DNA of 64,000 nt from Bugula neritina. Its lineage: Eukaryota > Bryozoa > Gymnolaemata > Cheilostomatida > Bugulidae. Made by a program: the position numbers and the translations under genes. The notes beneath the pieces were generated by a model. It was not told where the DNA came from. It saw only the letters and a list, made by a program, of their open reading frames with translations, and ran no database searches. Positions 13,001 through 26,269 of this stretch are shown in pieces (position 1 is the stretch's first letter; every line of letters starts with the position of its first letter). The DNA lies in contig OZ037765.1 of assembly GCA_964035545.1 (NCBI GenBank), forward strand, positions 28,074,004-28,138,003, read 5' to 3'.

Positions 13001-16000
13001 GGTGAAAAGTGAAAGCTGTAATAGTAAAAATTCTTACGTAGGATATTATGTTTGTTTATTATACAGAAAATAAGTAAATGGAATTTATATTTCAAGTCAA
13101 CTAATTTAGCATCATTAACCAAAATAAAAAAATGGCATAATAAAGTGATAACATAATTATTATAAATTTTTATCAACATTCTATTGTTGATGTTATCAAA
13201 TTAAGTTTATAAAATAACCTAAAACTATTAAAAAACAGAAACCGAAATAGCTAAACCTGAGGATATATAAGTGGAGCATCAAATCCTTCTGGTTCCAGCC
13301 ATATTTGGTGGCTATTTCTGTCTTTAAATTTCAGTATTTTGCTCTCTATAGATGGACAATACCTACAGATAAAGGTTTATATTTCCGGTATTAGCTAAAG
13401 CACGTCAATCGTGAATACGCCAGGAAAACGCTGGCATTTAAAAGTGTATCAGACTGTGTAATGGACAAGTTTTTACGTTTAACATTTCAACAATACTCGT
13501 CTTACTTCAAGTATAATACACAAGAATCCGTTTCACAAATCATTAGGATATTATAGTATTTGTTTCCTTTTTACTCCATTCTTTAAATAACTGAACCATA
13601 ACTGATTAAAAGCAGTGTGATTTATGGAAGAATTCATGTGTGCAACAAACGCACCAGAGATCTCTCAGTGTATTTTACAACTTCTTACAAAACATGCTAA
13701 AACTATGTAATGCAAAAGCGTAGCCTGGATTAATGTGTGTTTTGTTAGTTTTCAAATGCCATGAAGCGGAGATATTGAATTAGTAGACTATGTTGTCATT
13801 AAAATACTTTTTAATTTAACAAAAACAAAAAGGATTATACATACCAACAATGAGCGGATAGAAAAGCTCACAATTGACTTTTAATACTAATTGTGTACAT
13901 CAGTAAAATAGGCAAAGCATTAAGACATTGATCTGATTGAGAGTTTAAATACTTAATAGACATTCAATCAATATTTGGTATTATGTATCAGGCACATAAA
14001 AGCGTTGAGAGCTGAGGGCTGTCACAAGTTCATAATGATCAGTAGCAGCTTCAACGCAGAGGTGAAGGTTAGTTACATTCACACATCTTGTAATATAACT
14101 GCCTGCACAAAACTTAATCTAAACTTAGACTTGTTTAAAATGTGCAGCTCTTTTACATAAATATAAGAATAGTTAAATAATTTTTAAGATTAAAAAAGAA
14201 ATTGCTTAACTTGTTTCAAACTGTAATTCAATGCGAAAGGCCTAAGCTTAGGATACTTGAATCCATAAATAGTAAACCAGTAAACATACTAGTGTGTTTA
14301 AACATGGTGTAATCATTGTTTTAAAAACTCAACTTTGATTATATTCAATTGATGATTTATAGATTGCTAGCAACTAAGAAATATCTCGGAGGTGCTAATC
14401 CTTGAGACTGCCAAATGGAGGCAAGTTTAGGTTTTCTAGAGTTGGAAAATGCATCATTAGTAATAAATGGGCAGAGGAATTTAACAGAAGACTCAGCAAT
14501 GACAACAGGAGCTGCAACTACAGAATGGATAAATAATGAAGTGTATTTAAAGAATGAAAGACTTGTTGAGGGAATGTATTTAATGATGCTGGCAATATGT
14601 GGCACATCCCTTAACTTTGTAGTGCTCAGCCTGGTGTTCATCTGTAAGCCTTTACGAAGTTATATGAACGGTTTTATAGTGCACGGATGCGTACTTGACA
14701 CACTTAAGGTATAGTATAAGTTGATCAGAGAGCAAAACAGAATGATAATATACTTATTGTAAAATAGTGCTTTACAATTTAAAAAATATCTGGTAATGTT
14801 TAAACCATTAGGGTATCTAGTTACTAATTAATATGATTCACCACCTGGTCCAGCTTTTTTGGGTGTGGTCTGATGGTGTCATAAATAAGGGTGTATATTA
14901 TACCACTTGACATTCAGATGTACTGAAAGATGCAACCACTTTATACAGAAAAGCAGTTTAAGATATTCTTACTACATCAACTTCTGGCCGCGTTATAAAA
15001 TATTTTCTTTTTTATAGAGAACTTTTTAAGAAGCAGCTTGAAGGTTGAAATTAACTTTTTAAACATATAGTTGAGACTTGTGAGATTTTATAATAAAATA
15101 ACTAGTCTATCTTATTAAACTCAATCACAGCTTTATATATGGAAAAGTACTTTGTAAGGTAGGCCTTCTTGAGGATAGAGGGGTCTTGTAACCAGGTTGT
15201 TTTTGTGTGGGAGTTATAGTGAGTCAACCAAATTTGTGACCATTAATCAATTGCCTTTTGATCATATTCACCTATCAGAATACAACTTATTCGACGGTAT
15301 TGATTTATAATTGTCATCAAGCATTTAGTAAACATATCCAATAACTTATCAATGGAAGCAGCACTCACATTTAACAATCACAAAAACAGGCATGACAAGA
15401 CCTACTTCCATGTCACATATAGCAATGTCTTAGAGTAGCCATACTGGTACTGTTAATGTTGCAGTTAGTCTGTTAGTTGGAGTAAAATTATGGAGTTAGA
15501 GTTGCTGTTAGTGTTAAGCTTACGGTTAGCACATTATGATTATTGTTATTATTTTATTTAATGCTATTCACTTACTTATATATTTATATTTATTGACATT
15601 GTTTTTATACTACTTATTCTTTAGTATTTTATATATTGGTTATTTGCAGTACCATTTAAGAGGTACTAATTTAAAAAGTCCACATCTGTTGGTGGTTTTA
15701 GAGCGCCATGTGTATACCCTACGCACTAGCCATGCTACAGATCACACACCCTACAGCATCACAATGCTATGCTCTGGGGCTGTCATACATTGTTCTCCTT
15801 ACCGTCAGCATGTTCAATTTGCTGGCAATGGTGATGGCAGAAGCTTACGCTTTCCATGAGAGAAATGTGAGTAATGGCGACAAAGATAGAGGAAATGGAG
15901 CGGCAATGTGTATTATATTTGGAGTGATAACTATATATATTGGGAGTATTATTTTGCATCTTGGACCTACTTTGATAGGAGGAGAATTTAAATTCAACAA

Positions 16001-19000
16001 AGATGTTGGAAATTGCACGTTTGCATATGGAGAAATACAGGTATAGAAATAAAATATATATGAAGGTTTAATATGAATATATCATTGGCAACTAGAAATA
16101 TGATAGCAGCTTATTGCATACATGCTTTCGAATTTAGTAACTGACTAAAAAGAAATGACTGCCAGCTTTTATTTCGCTAGAAACTATAAATGGAGTTGCA
16201 GATGCTGTTTTCAGGTATAATTTTATGATTACTACAATTATAGATACAATTCTAATGTTTGAAGTATAGAGATTTAGATTCATTTTCTCGCTAATAATCG
16301 TCTGACGATAAAAGTGCCTTCTTAATTTTGTAATTATATAATGTTGAAGGTACCAATATTTCAAAATTTGTATGGAAAAGGCAAAATATTTTTCCTTATT
16401 ATTTGCTCTTTAACTATTTTATAGAACTTCATCGTACAAGCCATATGGATTATTATAGTGACTTCTACAATGGGAGTGCTATTTCGGTATATCTACAAGT
16501 TTTATCGACAACTAAAAGCTAACCAGCGATTTAGAATAACCAATCTGGCAAGAAATGCAGCTGCATATACCAGAGGACAATATCCCGATGACGATATTTA
16601 CGAAATGATTAATAAGCTCAAAAACAGGGTTAAAGTACTTTTTGCAATGGCCCTATCCTACTGCTTATGCTGGTATCCACTGTTTTTCTTAAGTTTATTC
16701 GATTACAAGTACAATCAGCCGAAATATTTGTACAGAGTATTAACAGTAATAGCATGGTCACACAGCGCCATAATGCCAATAATATTACTGTCGATGGATC
16801 GATCATTTGGGATATTTCATCAAATTCGAAAAGCTTTGGGAGAACAAAGGAGACGGAAGAATACATCAAGCCCTAGCACTCAGCCACTCACACGAGATGA
16901 TTCGACAATACAAGGCAGTCAGCATACGAGTCTATATAATCACACTATGAACACCGAAGGTCAAGCAATTCGCTACACAGATAGCCCCAAAACTAACAGC
17001 CAGGGCTATAAGGTCACTGTAGTGGATAGGGGAATCACAGACAAGCCCCCTAACTCTCCAGCACACGTTTCTACTAGGTTACTCTCTGACTATGATGATT
17101 TATCTTTAGAAGAAAGCCCCTTATAACAGTTCAACATTTTAAATATAATTAGCGTGTATATATCACATTTATTATGTCATTAGAAACTTGTACTAGATAT
17201 TTTATTGTAGAGATTATCATAATTCAAAATTGCAGTTGTACTGTTAATAGGAGCATCATAATTATTATATAATGTATATAATATATTTATATTTACAGTC
17301 CTTTTATACCACGCATGTGCTATAAACCAGCTAGAAAAGTATTTGTGAGTTCAGAGTTTAATGTAACTTTGCACTACATGAACTGAGTTGGTCACTTTAT
17401 TTCATTAACATAGATTGTTTTCTAACTTAATATGTTTTACCTGCTTTTAATATACATTACATTTCAGCCTATAAAAATTAATTCTGTTCATGCATTTATT
17501 GCAAAGTAAATCTTATTAAAAGCATATATAGCATCTAGAGCGCCATATCTTGAAAATGATAACACAAAAATATTTAGCCAAAAGTGCATGTTCTGTTCTT
17601 TGCAGTACAACTTTAGCTTCACAGCTACGAAGTTGTTTTATTGGGCAGTGCATGCAAACTGCTGCACTCAATAAATTATTTATGATCATTGATATTTGTA
17701 GAGACACTCAAGGTTTCCGCCAATTAGCAACAGCACTAAGTTATACGATGTAGGTGAGTGCTAGTGCTTGCAAGTAAAGATCTGCTTAACCAGGCATTTA
17801 ACCATTCACAATAAAACTAGAGTTTAACTTAGCTCTTACATAGTCACTAACACTAGCTATGCTGCCCAAGTAGTTACAAGTAGATGGATTAGACTGTAAA
17901 AATCTCCTACTTGAACTGGATGAAAATGTAATATGCAGTATTAGAAAATACTGCATATTACATTACAGTATATTATAGCATATTATACTATAATATACTA
18001 TATTATAGTATATATTGTAGTATAGGGGAGTATATTATAGAATAGGAAAGCATATTATAGTAGGCTATATTATAGTATGGGAGAATATTATAGTATAGGA
18101 AAGTATATTATAGTATATTGTAGCATAGGAGAGCATGGCATAACATATTGAATAAACCAATGCATTTTAGTAATAAATATGTGTCACGTGGTGTACCTTG
18201 GTGCAGTTCCAGATTCTTCTCTGATATGATAGTTTAAATGCATCGTGTCTTCTATTATTTTATGAGTATTTTTGTTGGTATGAGTCATGTGACACAACAT
18301 CTGCTGTGATGGCTGAAGACAAACCAAAAGTTATTCACAATATCAGCTAAACAAGTGCTACAGCTATAAAAGCAAAAGTTGTATTTGTGCAAAAAAACTT
18401 CTAAACATATTTCAGAGTAACACTATTCTGGTAATGACATACCAAACTGGTAAAACATCAGTATATATATCTAAACAAATACTTCAAGCATCACCGTTTC
18501 TGTAAAGAAACTCTGTTAGGTATAAACAAACATGCATAATGGTAATCACAGTTTAGCAAAAAATTTCCTTAGAGTGATCAATGCCAGGCTAGGGGAACGC
18601 ATGCCATGTTGTAACTTTTGCAATAATACAATTGAAGTGGCGGTGGCTTACAGCCTAAGAACATACCTCGATAGAAACCTTAGAATTCATGAAAGAAAAT
18701 GGAGTGGGGCTGTCATCTCCTCGCATTATTTGGCACTTACTAAAGTCAATGGTACTCTTGTCTATTCTTGGTGGTGTGCCTAAATTGTGTATCAATATCA
18801 AATATAACAATTAAATAAATCTACTAGGTAGTAAATTAATTTTCACATTCAATTTACTTTAAACAGTTCTAATTCATGAAACATAAAAAGCTTTTCAGAA
18901 TAAAAGTGCAGTCTCATAAATGTTTTCTTTCACCATCTCTACGCTCATGATAATTGTGATATATTAGAGTAATGCAATAACTTTGTACCAGTCCTCATGC

Positions 19001-20529
19001 GCCCCATTCTGAACCCACAATCTTCAATAATTTTAGCTAAGCCGACAGAAGGTTCATCTCCCATCCGGCCAGCACATCTGGTCTCTAGGCCGATATTTAT
19101 GGCACCTCTCAGGAATGTGCCTGTTGTGATTATCACTTTGCTGGCTTCTATAGCATTACCATCACCTACATAATATTATTGCTTAGCAAAGCTTATAAAA
19201 AACTTATCCTTTTATAGCAATTTTAATTGGCAAAGTTTCTAAAAAAATTGCTGGATTAAAGCAATAGAAATATTCTGATACATGCAGAAGGTGAAGCATT
19301 CAACAAATAATAAAACAAACTTTAGAATACATTTATTAAACTATTATGTAACTAATGCAGGCACACTAATCACCAAATTGCGGCTATTTTCAATAACCAC
19401 CAGGCATACACATTGTGCATATAGCCCACTAATAAATATATTTTAGAGCATTTATAAAGATTTACAATGATAAGAAAGCTATAAACCACACCGAGAATTA
19501 TTCCTTTACAAGTGTGAGTATTTGTGGCCACGTCAGACTGGTGTATTAACAAGTTTTCCACTGAGCCCTCCATTACGGTCAAATGTGGGTAGGACAGGAG
19601 AGTTTCTTGTATTAACTGTTTATACAACTTTCTGTCTATCTGTGCCCTGAGACCCTTCAAAAATAACAAAAATGTTTTATTTCTTTTGCCAACCAAATGA
19701 AATAAAGCTAAATTTTAAGATATTTTCTTAATAAAAACATTTTTTAGATTCATAACATAAAATTATAAGATATTTACCCAAACAGCTGGACCCTTTTTCC
19801 TGTTTAGAACTTTATATTGGACTCCACTTTTATCTTTATAAAATGCAGATTTAACATTCAACATTGTTTGTATGCATATAATGAGAGGTCATGGAAATCA
19901 CAAACAGCTGAGCAATTCAAATGATATTTAATGTCACTTCAACGTGTAACATGTCTCTCTATCTAAATATTTCAATGATGAATTTAAATATAATTGTGTA
20001 CATATTTCTGTTGCATTAATTAACTCACCACATATTCTTGCACAAATTCCATCAAGGGCATCAATTTCCCTTATAAGATGGCCTTTTCCAATGCCTCCAA
20101 AACTAGGATTGCAGGCCATTTCACCTAGAGAGTAAGAATCTTAATGCAACATTTGTAAACACATAATCTATCAAAAATGGAAAAATTGACCAAATTAATG
20201 CAGACAAATAATGGCCTGCAAAGATTAAATTCTGTTGCAAAACCAACATAAGTTGTATACTAACCTACAGAACTGAGTTTTTGAGTGAGAAGTAACGTGT
20301 CGGCCCCTGTACGAGCAGAAGCACAGGCAGCCTCTGTGCCTGCATGACCTCCACCAACAACAATGACATCATAGGCCTTGCCATCTTTTAAAGGTTTGAA
20401 TGCACGGCTGGAAGAATGTTTAATGGTACTATAGGAAATTATCCGATGTGATAATTTCAGAGGCTGTATAAAATAATGTAAAAATTTCAAGCCTTCAAAC
20501 ATTTCTTCTTTAAACAGTAATATGTCCAA
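10025..20529 (-). CDS. MTO1: Mitochondrial tRNA uridine-34 modification enzyme MTO1 (MnmG/GidA family)
   Basis: Fourteen exons join in phase to 685 aa (human about 692-717): 20265-20529, 20029-20124, 19778-19833, 19492-19654, 18989-19165, 18667-18779, 18197-18312, 13257-13362, 12847-12934, 12291-12421, 11234-11438, 10928-11087, 10473-10743 and 10025-10135. With GTPBP3, MTO1 installs the taurinomethyl group on U34 of some mitochondrial tRNAs. The FAD site GGGHAG is at residues 59-64 behind a mitochondrial-type leader rich in Lys, Arg and Ser. Other family landmarks are [57 protein letters not shown] and [15 protein letters not shown]. The ATG at 20529 gives the longest leader; Met10 is an alternative. 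The 4.8-kb intron 13363-18196 contains an unrelated GPCR gene on the other strand. All donors are GT. Confidence 0.96.
12648..12846. repeat. 31-nt tandem array in an MTO1 intron
   Basis: Six copies with an exact 31-nt period start at 12648, 12679, 12710, 12741, 12772 and 12803, followed by a partial copy from 12834. Each begins AGTGAACA and contains CTACTACAATATA. The array runs up to the donor of the MTO1 exon 12847-12934 (donor bases at 12845-12846), so the repeat touches splicing signals on the minus strand. Confidence 0.9.
14415..17126 (+). CDS. Orphan class A-like G-protein-coupled receptor, nested in MTO1
   Basis: Three exons (14415-14708, 15702-16040, 16425-17126), all joined in phase 0, give 444 - 1 stop = 443 aa plus or minus one. 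The ATG follows an in-frame stop. The short N-terminus has sites NAS (12) and NLT (22). Seven hydrophobic segments are visible; TM1 has GTSLNF with the conserved Asn, TM2 ends VHGCVLDTL with the sodium-site Asp (about 95), and TM3 begins near Cys120. TM6 has CLCWYP, matching CWxP. The cytoplasmic tail is Ser/Thr-rich. Two standard switches are absent: the TM3 end reads AEAYAF with no Arg, and the TM7 end reads [15 protein letters not shown] with no NPxxY. The ligand is unknown and I do not recognise the subfamily. The gene sits entirely within the MTO1 intron 13363-18196 in antisense orientation. AATAAA occurs at 17670. Confidence 0.85.
17925..18135. repeat. Perfect 18-bp inverted repeat followed by AT-rich tandem repeats
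   Basis: 17925-17942 and 17947-17964 are perfect inverted copies around the 4-nt loop AGAA. From about 17965 to 18135 follow degenerate repeats of TATTATAGTATA with GGAAAG interruptions. The block lies between the GPCR and the next MTO1 exon, inside the MTO1 intron. Confidence 0.85.
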
Positions 20530-22817
20530 AAAGAGGTTTTATTTCAAATTTACAATATAGCTTTCCATTATTTTGAGTTTCAAAAGATTAGTTTTAGACT
20601 TGCAGGATTCCTCTGTAATTTATGTTTAAATGGTTCCTAAAGTTATAAATTTAGTTGAAACTTAGTTGCTTTTTTATCATTCAAATTACTATCATCTGAA
20701 TATATATTACAAGTTATCTTACTTTTACTAACGCATTTTATTATTTTTGTTTCAAGTATAACTCAACAGTCTTCAGTTAAAATACAGATAGAAACAATTC
20801 AAAGCATTTTATTTCACGTGGTGAGTAAAATAGCATGATTATAATTGAAAAATAAAATTGGCAAACGCATGCACTAATATTATGTCAATATGCATAGATG
20901 TTATGTGATTGCTTTACTTTAAAACAATTGGCTGAGACTTGTACCAACAGTTATAACAGCTAATTGTTATAGTGTCACTATAATTAAACTCAATCAGTAC
21001 AAGTACATTAACTTATTTAACACTTCCATTAATTTACACTTACATTACCAATAAATTAGAGTTACTTTCTCATACAAAAGTAGAGTAAATCCCGATAGTG
21101 AATAGAGTTTATGTATTCACTATTTTAGTAATAAGGTTTAAGAATTGAAAGCCTGCAGCCCTGCATACAATCAAAAGTTGCAAATGGTGAACATATATAA
21201 TATTCAAAAACACATAAAATTCTAATTAGAGTAAAAATTGAGTGACAGAATATGTGGAGCCTGTCTGCAAGTGCCATGAAATGCTTGTGAAAGAACAACT
21301 AATAGCAATTAATTACAGATCAGCATAAATTTCCACATGCCGACCAAAATCAGAACAATACCACCCAAAATCAAAAGCTTAATCTGCAACCAATTGTGCT
21401 TAGATTTATGCTTAGACTTAAACAGAAAAGTAAAGTAAGACCATGAACTGTTGAGTTTAAACATATTACTAAACCAAAGTTATACACATTCTCATAGTAT
21501 GCTAAACAGCCAAAAAGCATTACATCATCTTAAAGAAATTTGCCTAGAAGTCTTGCACAATGAGAAATTAGAATTTAAACTTGTACCAATATTCACATGC
21601 TAAACTTCAAATTGTTTCATACAAATACTCATTATAATTATAATGATGCTTCCATAACCATATTTACAATCATTACTCATTATGGTTGTTGTGACAATAA
21701 TTCACATTAATATCAATGATAACTGTCTTCATAGTGCAAACAGAATAACCAGAGTACACTAATGATTATTATATCTTTAGATTAAATCAAGACTGTGCTC
21801 AAGTCAATCACAGTGGTAACATAGACATTGATTATTGATACAAATTATAATATTATTTTTTATTACCAATACTATTAGTATTCCTATTACTATTAGTATT
21901 AGTCACTAATGTTTTATGTTAAACTTAATATAATATTAATAATAATATTGATAATTATAAATAAATTATTTTTTAACATAACTTAATATTAAAGTTATTA
22001 TTAAATTTATCAAAATTACAATCAAATTAAATTTATTTGAACTCACCATTTTGATATTTATGGTTGCTGTTTGTGCTATTAGTATTTGTCATCTACTTTT
22101 AGCTTTAATCGGTTTTATGTTCAGGTTGAGGTTCTACTTCTATTTCAACCCATTCATTTTGATTTTAAGTTTAAAAAAAGTTGATTGTTTTTAATTTTAT
22201 GTTGCAAATCTTAGTCAGTACGCGTATGTAAAATCTAGGCTACTGCAACGCAAAGAACAGCTTTAGTTCTATGTTTAAAATTAATGACAACTTTCAAATA
22301 AAACCCCAATTTTAATTTTATGCCTTTCATGCAGTTGACACCGGAAAAGCATAAGAATTTTTAAAAAATAAAACGATCGGATTCGTTTATATTGGATTCA
22401 GTTCTTTAGCTTTAGCTTTTTTTACTAATTGACGTATGCCTTTACTAGCGTCTACACAATTGATGCAAGTATCCCCGTGAAGTTTCTAAGTCGCTGTTGT
22501 TGAAATAATCAGTAGTAACAATTGAATTATTTTTAATTTGTTAACTGATAATACCTACTACAGTTACAGTTGGCTTTTAATTGCAGAGGTTTATCAAGCT
22601 TTTAAATTTCTTAAAAGCCGGAAAGCTAATAGTAATAGTAATAGTAGTATTCATTATATTATTATTATGATATTGATTAACTTTAACTTTAAGTTTTACT
22701 TTTTAGTTTAGAAATAGATCATCATCATCATGATCATTATCTGATTTACTTATTTACTTTTAAATCATTTTCATTTAATGATTTATTTATTTGATTTTAG
22801 TATTAGTATCATTAATG

Positions 22818-23030
22818 GGAGCATCTGTGGTTTAGGAGTTAGACTTTAGAGCGTTAACTTAGTGAACACGAAATCATGAGAATGGGATAATGGGTTCGAA
22901 CCCGACAAACTCAAAGGCCATTGGACTTGGTGGTGTTAGGAAGAGCATCCAGTCATAATTGCTCCTGTGCTTCATCTGAATTAAGTCTGTAGCCCAATTT
23001 AATAAAAATAGTCATTAGGGTTTTTTTTCT
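22818..23030 (+). mobile_element. tRNA-derived SINE (plus orientation)
   Basis: An RNA polymerase III A-box-like TGGTTTAGGAG is at 22828-22838 and a perfect B box GGTTCGAACCC at 22893-22903, 65 nt downstream, within the range seen in tRNA-related promoters. The head cannot fold as an intact tRNA. The tail includes GGAAGAGCATCCAGTCAT, similar to a conserved tail motif I recall from molluscan and other invertebrate SINEs, then ends in a T-run near 23021-23028. A SINE rather than a working tRNA gene is the better reading. Confidence 0.75.
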
Positions 23031-23079
23031 CACAGATGATGACTATAAACTTGCATAAGTTTTTCATTAGTATCATTGA

Positions 23080-23190
23080 AATTAGTACTAGTACTACTAC
23101 TAGTAGTACTATTACTATCACTATTAGTATTACATTCAGTATTACTATTACTATTAGTATTAGTATCACTATTAGTATTACTTCAGATAT
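23080..23190. repeat. ACT/ATT trinucleotide repeat downstream of the SINE
   Basis: Imperfect TAGTACTACT and ATTAGTATTACT units begin about 50 bp after the SINE tail. This is the same simple-repeat family found elsewhere in the window. Confidence 0.7.
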
Positions 23191-23746
23191 TTTTCATTTT
23201 GAATTTGCTCACTCACGCTGACTCTGTGTGACTGTGAGTCACAAAACTACCAAAAAAAAGTTTGCCAATCCCAATGATAGTACTTATTTATTGTTATACT
23301 CATAGCCATTGTAATACTTAGTCTTAGGTTATACTTATAGCTATACATGTGTGATGTGTATTATTATCATTATAGTAATACTAATGCTGTTACAGTAAAA
23401 AACTAGTTCTGAAGCATGTATAAGACTACGCATGTTTGCTTTTATTTTTTATGAAGAAGGATAAATCAAATCAATGAAACTTTTTAGATTTGTGTCATTA
23501 GTTATTACTTTAAAAAATCAATTTATTGTTCAGACTATTTATTGACAAACAAAATAAAAAATACAAACAATATTTTCTTTAGTTCCAATGGAGAATAGCT
23601 AAACTTTCTTTTTGACTTTCAGGTTTTTTCTAAGCTGGGCAACTAGTTATTGCATTTTGTTCTTATAGCCAAGTGGCTAATACTTTTTTATTTGTTATTT
23701 TAGCTAAGCACTTCCAAATATATAAAGTTTGTATCTGGAAATAAAA

Positions 23747-26269
23747 ATGGAGCATGAACCACTGCAGCTATTGCAAGGTGAGTATGGAAAGCTAGGCCAT
23801 GTCTTCACAAAAGCTGTCTTTAAGGACGGGGACAGTTATGCACCTCTCTTGGAAAACTAAACCCCTTAAAAAGCAATTCACATACAACCACACAATCAAT
23901 ATTTGATAAAGTTGAAATGTCTCATTTTTAGAAAGTATCTTTAACTACTCTTCGCTATTTTAATCTTTTTATGTACCCTTTGTTAGAAAAAACAATAAAA
24001 TGCAGTTTTGCAGTTTTTAGCTAATACTTTATAGTACAAATGGTAATGATGTTGTGTGTTTGACATTGATTACTCCCATTATTGCATATTGAATATAGTA
24101 TATGCCTGGTACTACGTTTAAAGTATTAGATGTAGGGGTGCCCTCATTCACATCCTATCCCAATCCATAATTGCTGGGGAGAGCTTTGTCTTTTTATTTT
24201 AAACTGAGTCTTAAAAGTATACCAGTTTGTATGTTTTCAATACTTAACCAACTTGCCTTGCATCAGAATTATTGAATGTTTTATTCAATATATTAATTAG
24301 AGTTTCATTATCAACTGTGTTTTTTATTTTTAGACACAGAACGGGCGATGGAGCTGTTAGACTTGCTGCAGAAAAGTATGTTTATTATAGAATATAAAAG
24401 TATGAAGTTTTAATTCAAAGATAATGGTGATAGAGGGCACTAATATAGTAGTAGTTGTGTTAATACATTGTGAGATTTCCTGTAATTCCAGTAGTGTTGC
24501 GGGTTAAAAGTTAACACAAGTAGTAGAAAATATGTTAGTAGTGGGTGTAAGAGTCTTGGTTATTGCATACTTAGTGATAGTCTTACTATGGTTGATGTAG
24601 AACTGTTTATGTTTTCATTGTAATAAAATATAGTAGTGTTGGTAGCAGTTGCAGTCAATGTAATAGTAGTACTTGTATTGGTATCAAGTGTAGACCCCAT
24701 TCTAGATACTCTACAGTGTATACTTGAAGTTATCTTGTACAGGGGCTGATCCTTCAACCCCGATGCAACAATTGACTGATTTAAAACGAGTCCTGCAAAG
24801 TGATTTCTTCAAATCAGTGAGGGAGGTATATGAGCACATCTATCATACAGTGGAGCCACATGGTAATACAGAGATCAGAGCGCATGCCACTGCAAAGGTA
24901 GCCTCTATTTATTTAATTTAAAAGTTTAGTAGCAACTTGTAAATGATTCACAACAGTAGTCGTATTCATGTTTCTTAGGTTGTGGAATCTTGTTTATATC
25001 AAAAGTAATAGAAATTTGCTGTTTTTAGGCTACTGTTGCTGCTTTTGCTGCCAGTGAAGGTCATTCACATCCCCGTGTAATAATCTTACCAAAAACTGAC
25101 GAAGGGCTGGGATTCAATGTGATGGGTGGAAAGGAGCAGAGCTCGCCCATTTATATTTCTAGAATAATCCCAGGAGGCGTGGCCGACAAGCACGGAGGGC
25201 TGAAACGTGGAGATCAACTGCTCTCTGTGGACGGGGTTGTAAGTGGAACAATGTAGCACAATTCACCATCAAACACTGATTTATATATAAGTTATCGCAA
25301 TTTCATGTAAACAGGTTTTTTGTGTCTGAATGCGGTAATTGTTTTTAAAGTGCAACATTTTAGAATATAACTAGATAAATTGTAAATGTTGACATGCAAT
25401 TGTTTAGTTTAAGAGATGGCTGTCCCCTTGTGTGATAAAAATTAGAATAATACAAATATTAGAGAAATATCACCATTAAAGTATATGGCAAAAAGCAGCA
25501 AAACATTGCAAATATGCTGGGTGCAGTACACTTGTGTTTGGTTAATTTGGGATGAATATTAGGAGTTATTTCCTTTTGCTAAATTATTTTTCGCGAAACT
25601 AACCTAATATGTAGCATGTTACTATTGTACATATAGCTTTTCAATTAGTTGGAGCTTGACTGGTAAATAAAATAGTCATGTGTTCTTATTTTAAATTATT
25701 AGTTCCCTCTTTGATTTTTTAGATAACTTGTGCTGTAAATTTGCTATAAATTATTAAGTGTGTTTTGGAATTTAATATAGCATAATTGTGATCACACTGG
25801 TAATTCTATAATATAATATAAACCATTTCAAAATGTATATTTATGAAATTTTAATCAATTATATTCCAATTTAACTAATATCTCCTTTACAGAGTGTGGA
25901 AGGTGAGAGCCATGAAAGAGCAGTTGATCTTCTAAAAGCTGCCCAATGTAAGAACATATAATAAGAATATGCTAGTAATATAAATGCTTTTTTACTATTA
26001 ACGCTTTAATAATTCTTTATGTAATATAAGTTATTTTTAACTGCACAGAAAACCAGTTGTATTTATTGAATTGATTAGATTTTGATTGTTATTTAAATAC
26101 AATTTTTGTCACAGTTTACTGAAAAGATAATCACAAGTATTTTCTGTTTCTGTATTTATTTAATTCTTTTTTAGCTGAAGTAAAGCTGATAGTCTGCTTC
26201 ACACCTAAGATCCTTGAAGAAATGGAAGCCAGGTTTGATAAACAGAGGGGGCGGCGATTAGGACCTTAA
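23747..26269 (+). CDS. LIN7: LIN7 (Veli/MALS) L27-PDZ scaffold protein
   Basis: Six exons, 23747-23777, 24334-24375, 24743-24897, 25029-25238, 25893-25947 and 26175-26269, join in phase to 195 aa (LIN7C is 197). LIN7 is the small subunit of the LIN-2/LIN-7/LIN-10 complex, which holds receptors and channels at basolateral membranes and synapses. The L27 region (about residues 11-66) includes [20 protein letters not shown]. The PDZ domain (about 93-175) has the carboxylate loop GLGF at 102-105 and [19 protein letters not shown]. The C-terminus [20 protein letters not shown] matches the family but lacks the glutamine-rich tail of some vertebrate paralogues. All introns are GT-AG. It is divergent from MTO1 and convergent with the DCDC2-like gene. 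Confidence 0.96.

Larger units (their letters stand above)
20530..23746. other. Divergent intergenic region between MTO1 and LIN7
   Basis: The two genes point away from each other, so both promoters should be here. I see no further coding exon. The stretch contains AT-rich trinucleotide repeats near 21860-21910 and 22627-22660, a tRNA-derived SINE at 22818-23030 and a repeat block at 23080-23190. Confidence 0.6.

Noticed and set aside
13975-14160. 61-codon plus-strand frame before the GPCR
   Set aside because: There are no splice partners in phase with the receptor, and it shows no motif.
17550-17753. 67-codon plus-strand frame after the GPCR
   Set aside because: It lies in the presumed 3' UTR of the receptor, with no recognisable motif and a fair-looking AATAAA inside it.
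18532-18783. 83-codon plus-strand frame
   Set aside because: It is the antisense of the MTO1 exon 18667-18779, which matches the family (RTGTPPRID) and joins in phase.
22893-22903. Possible tRNA gene at the perfect B box
   Set aside because: The surrounding sequence does not offer a full cloverleaf or clean ends and carries a SINE-type tail, so I call it a SINE.
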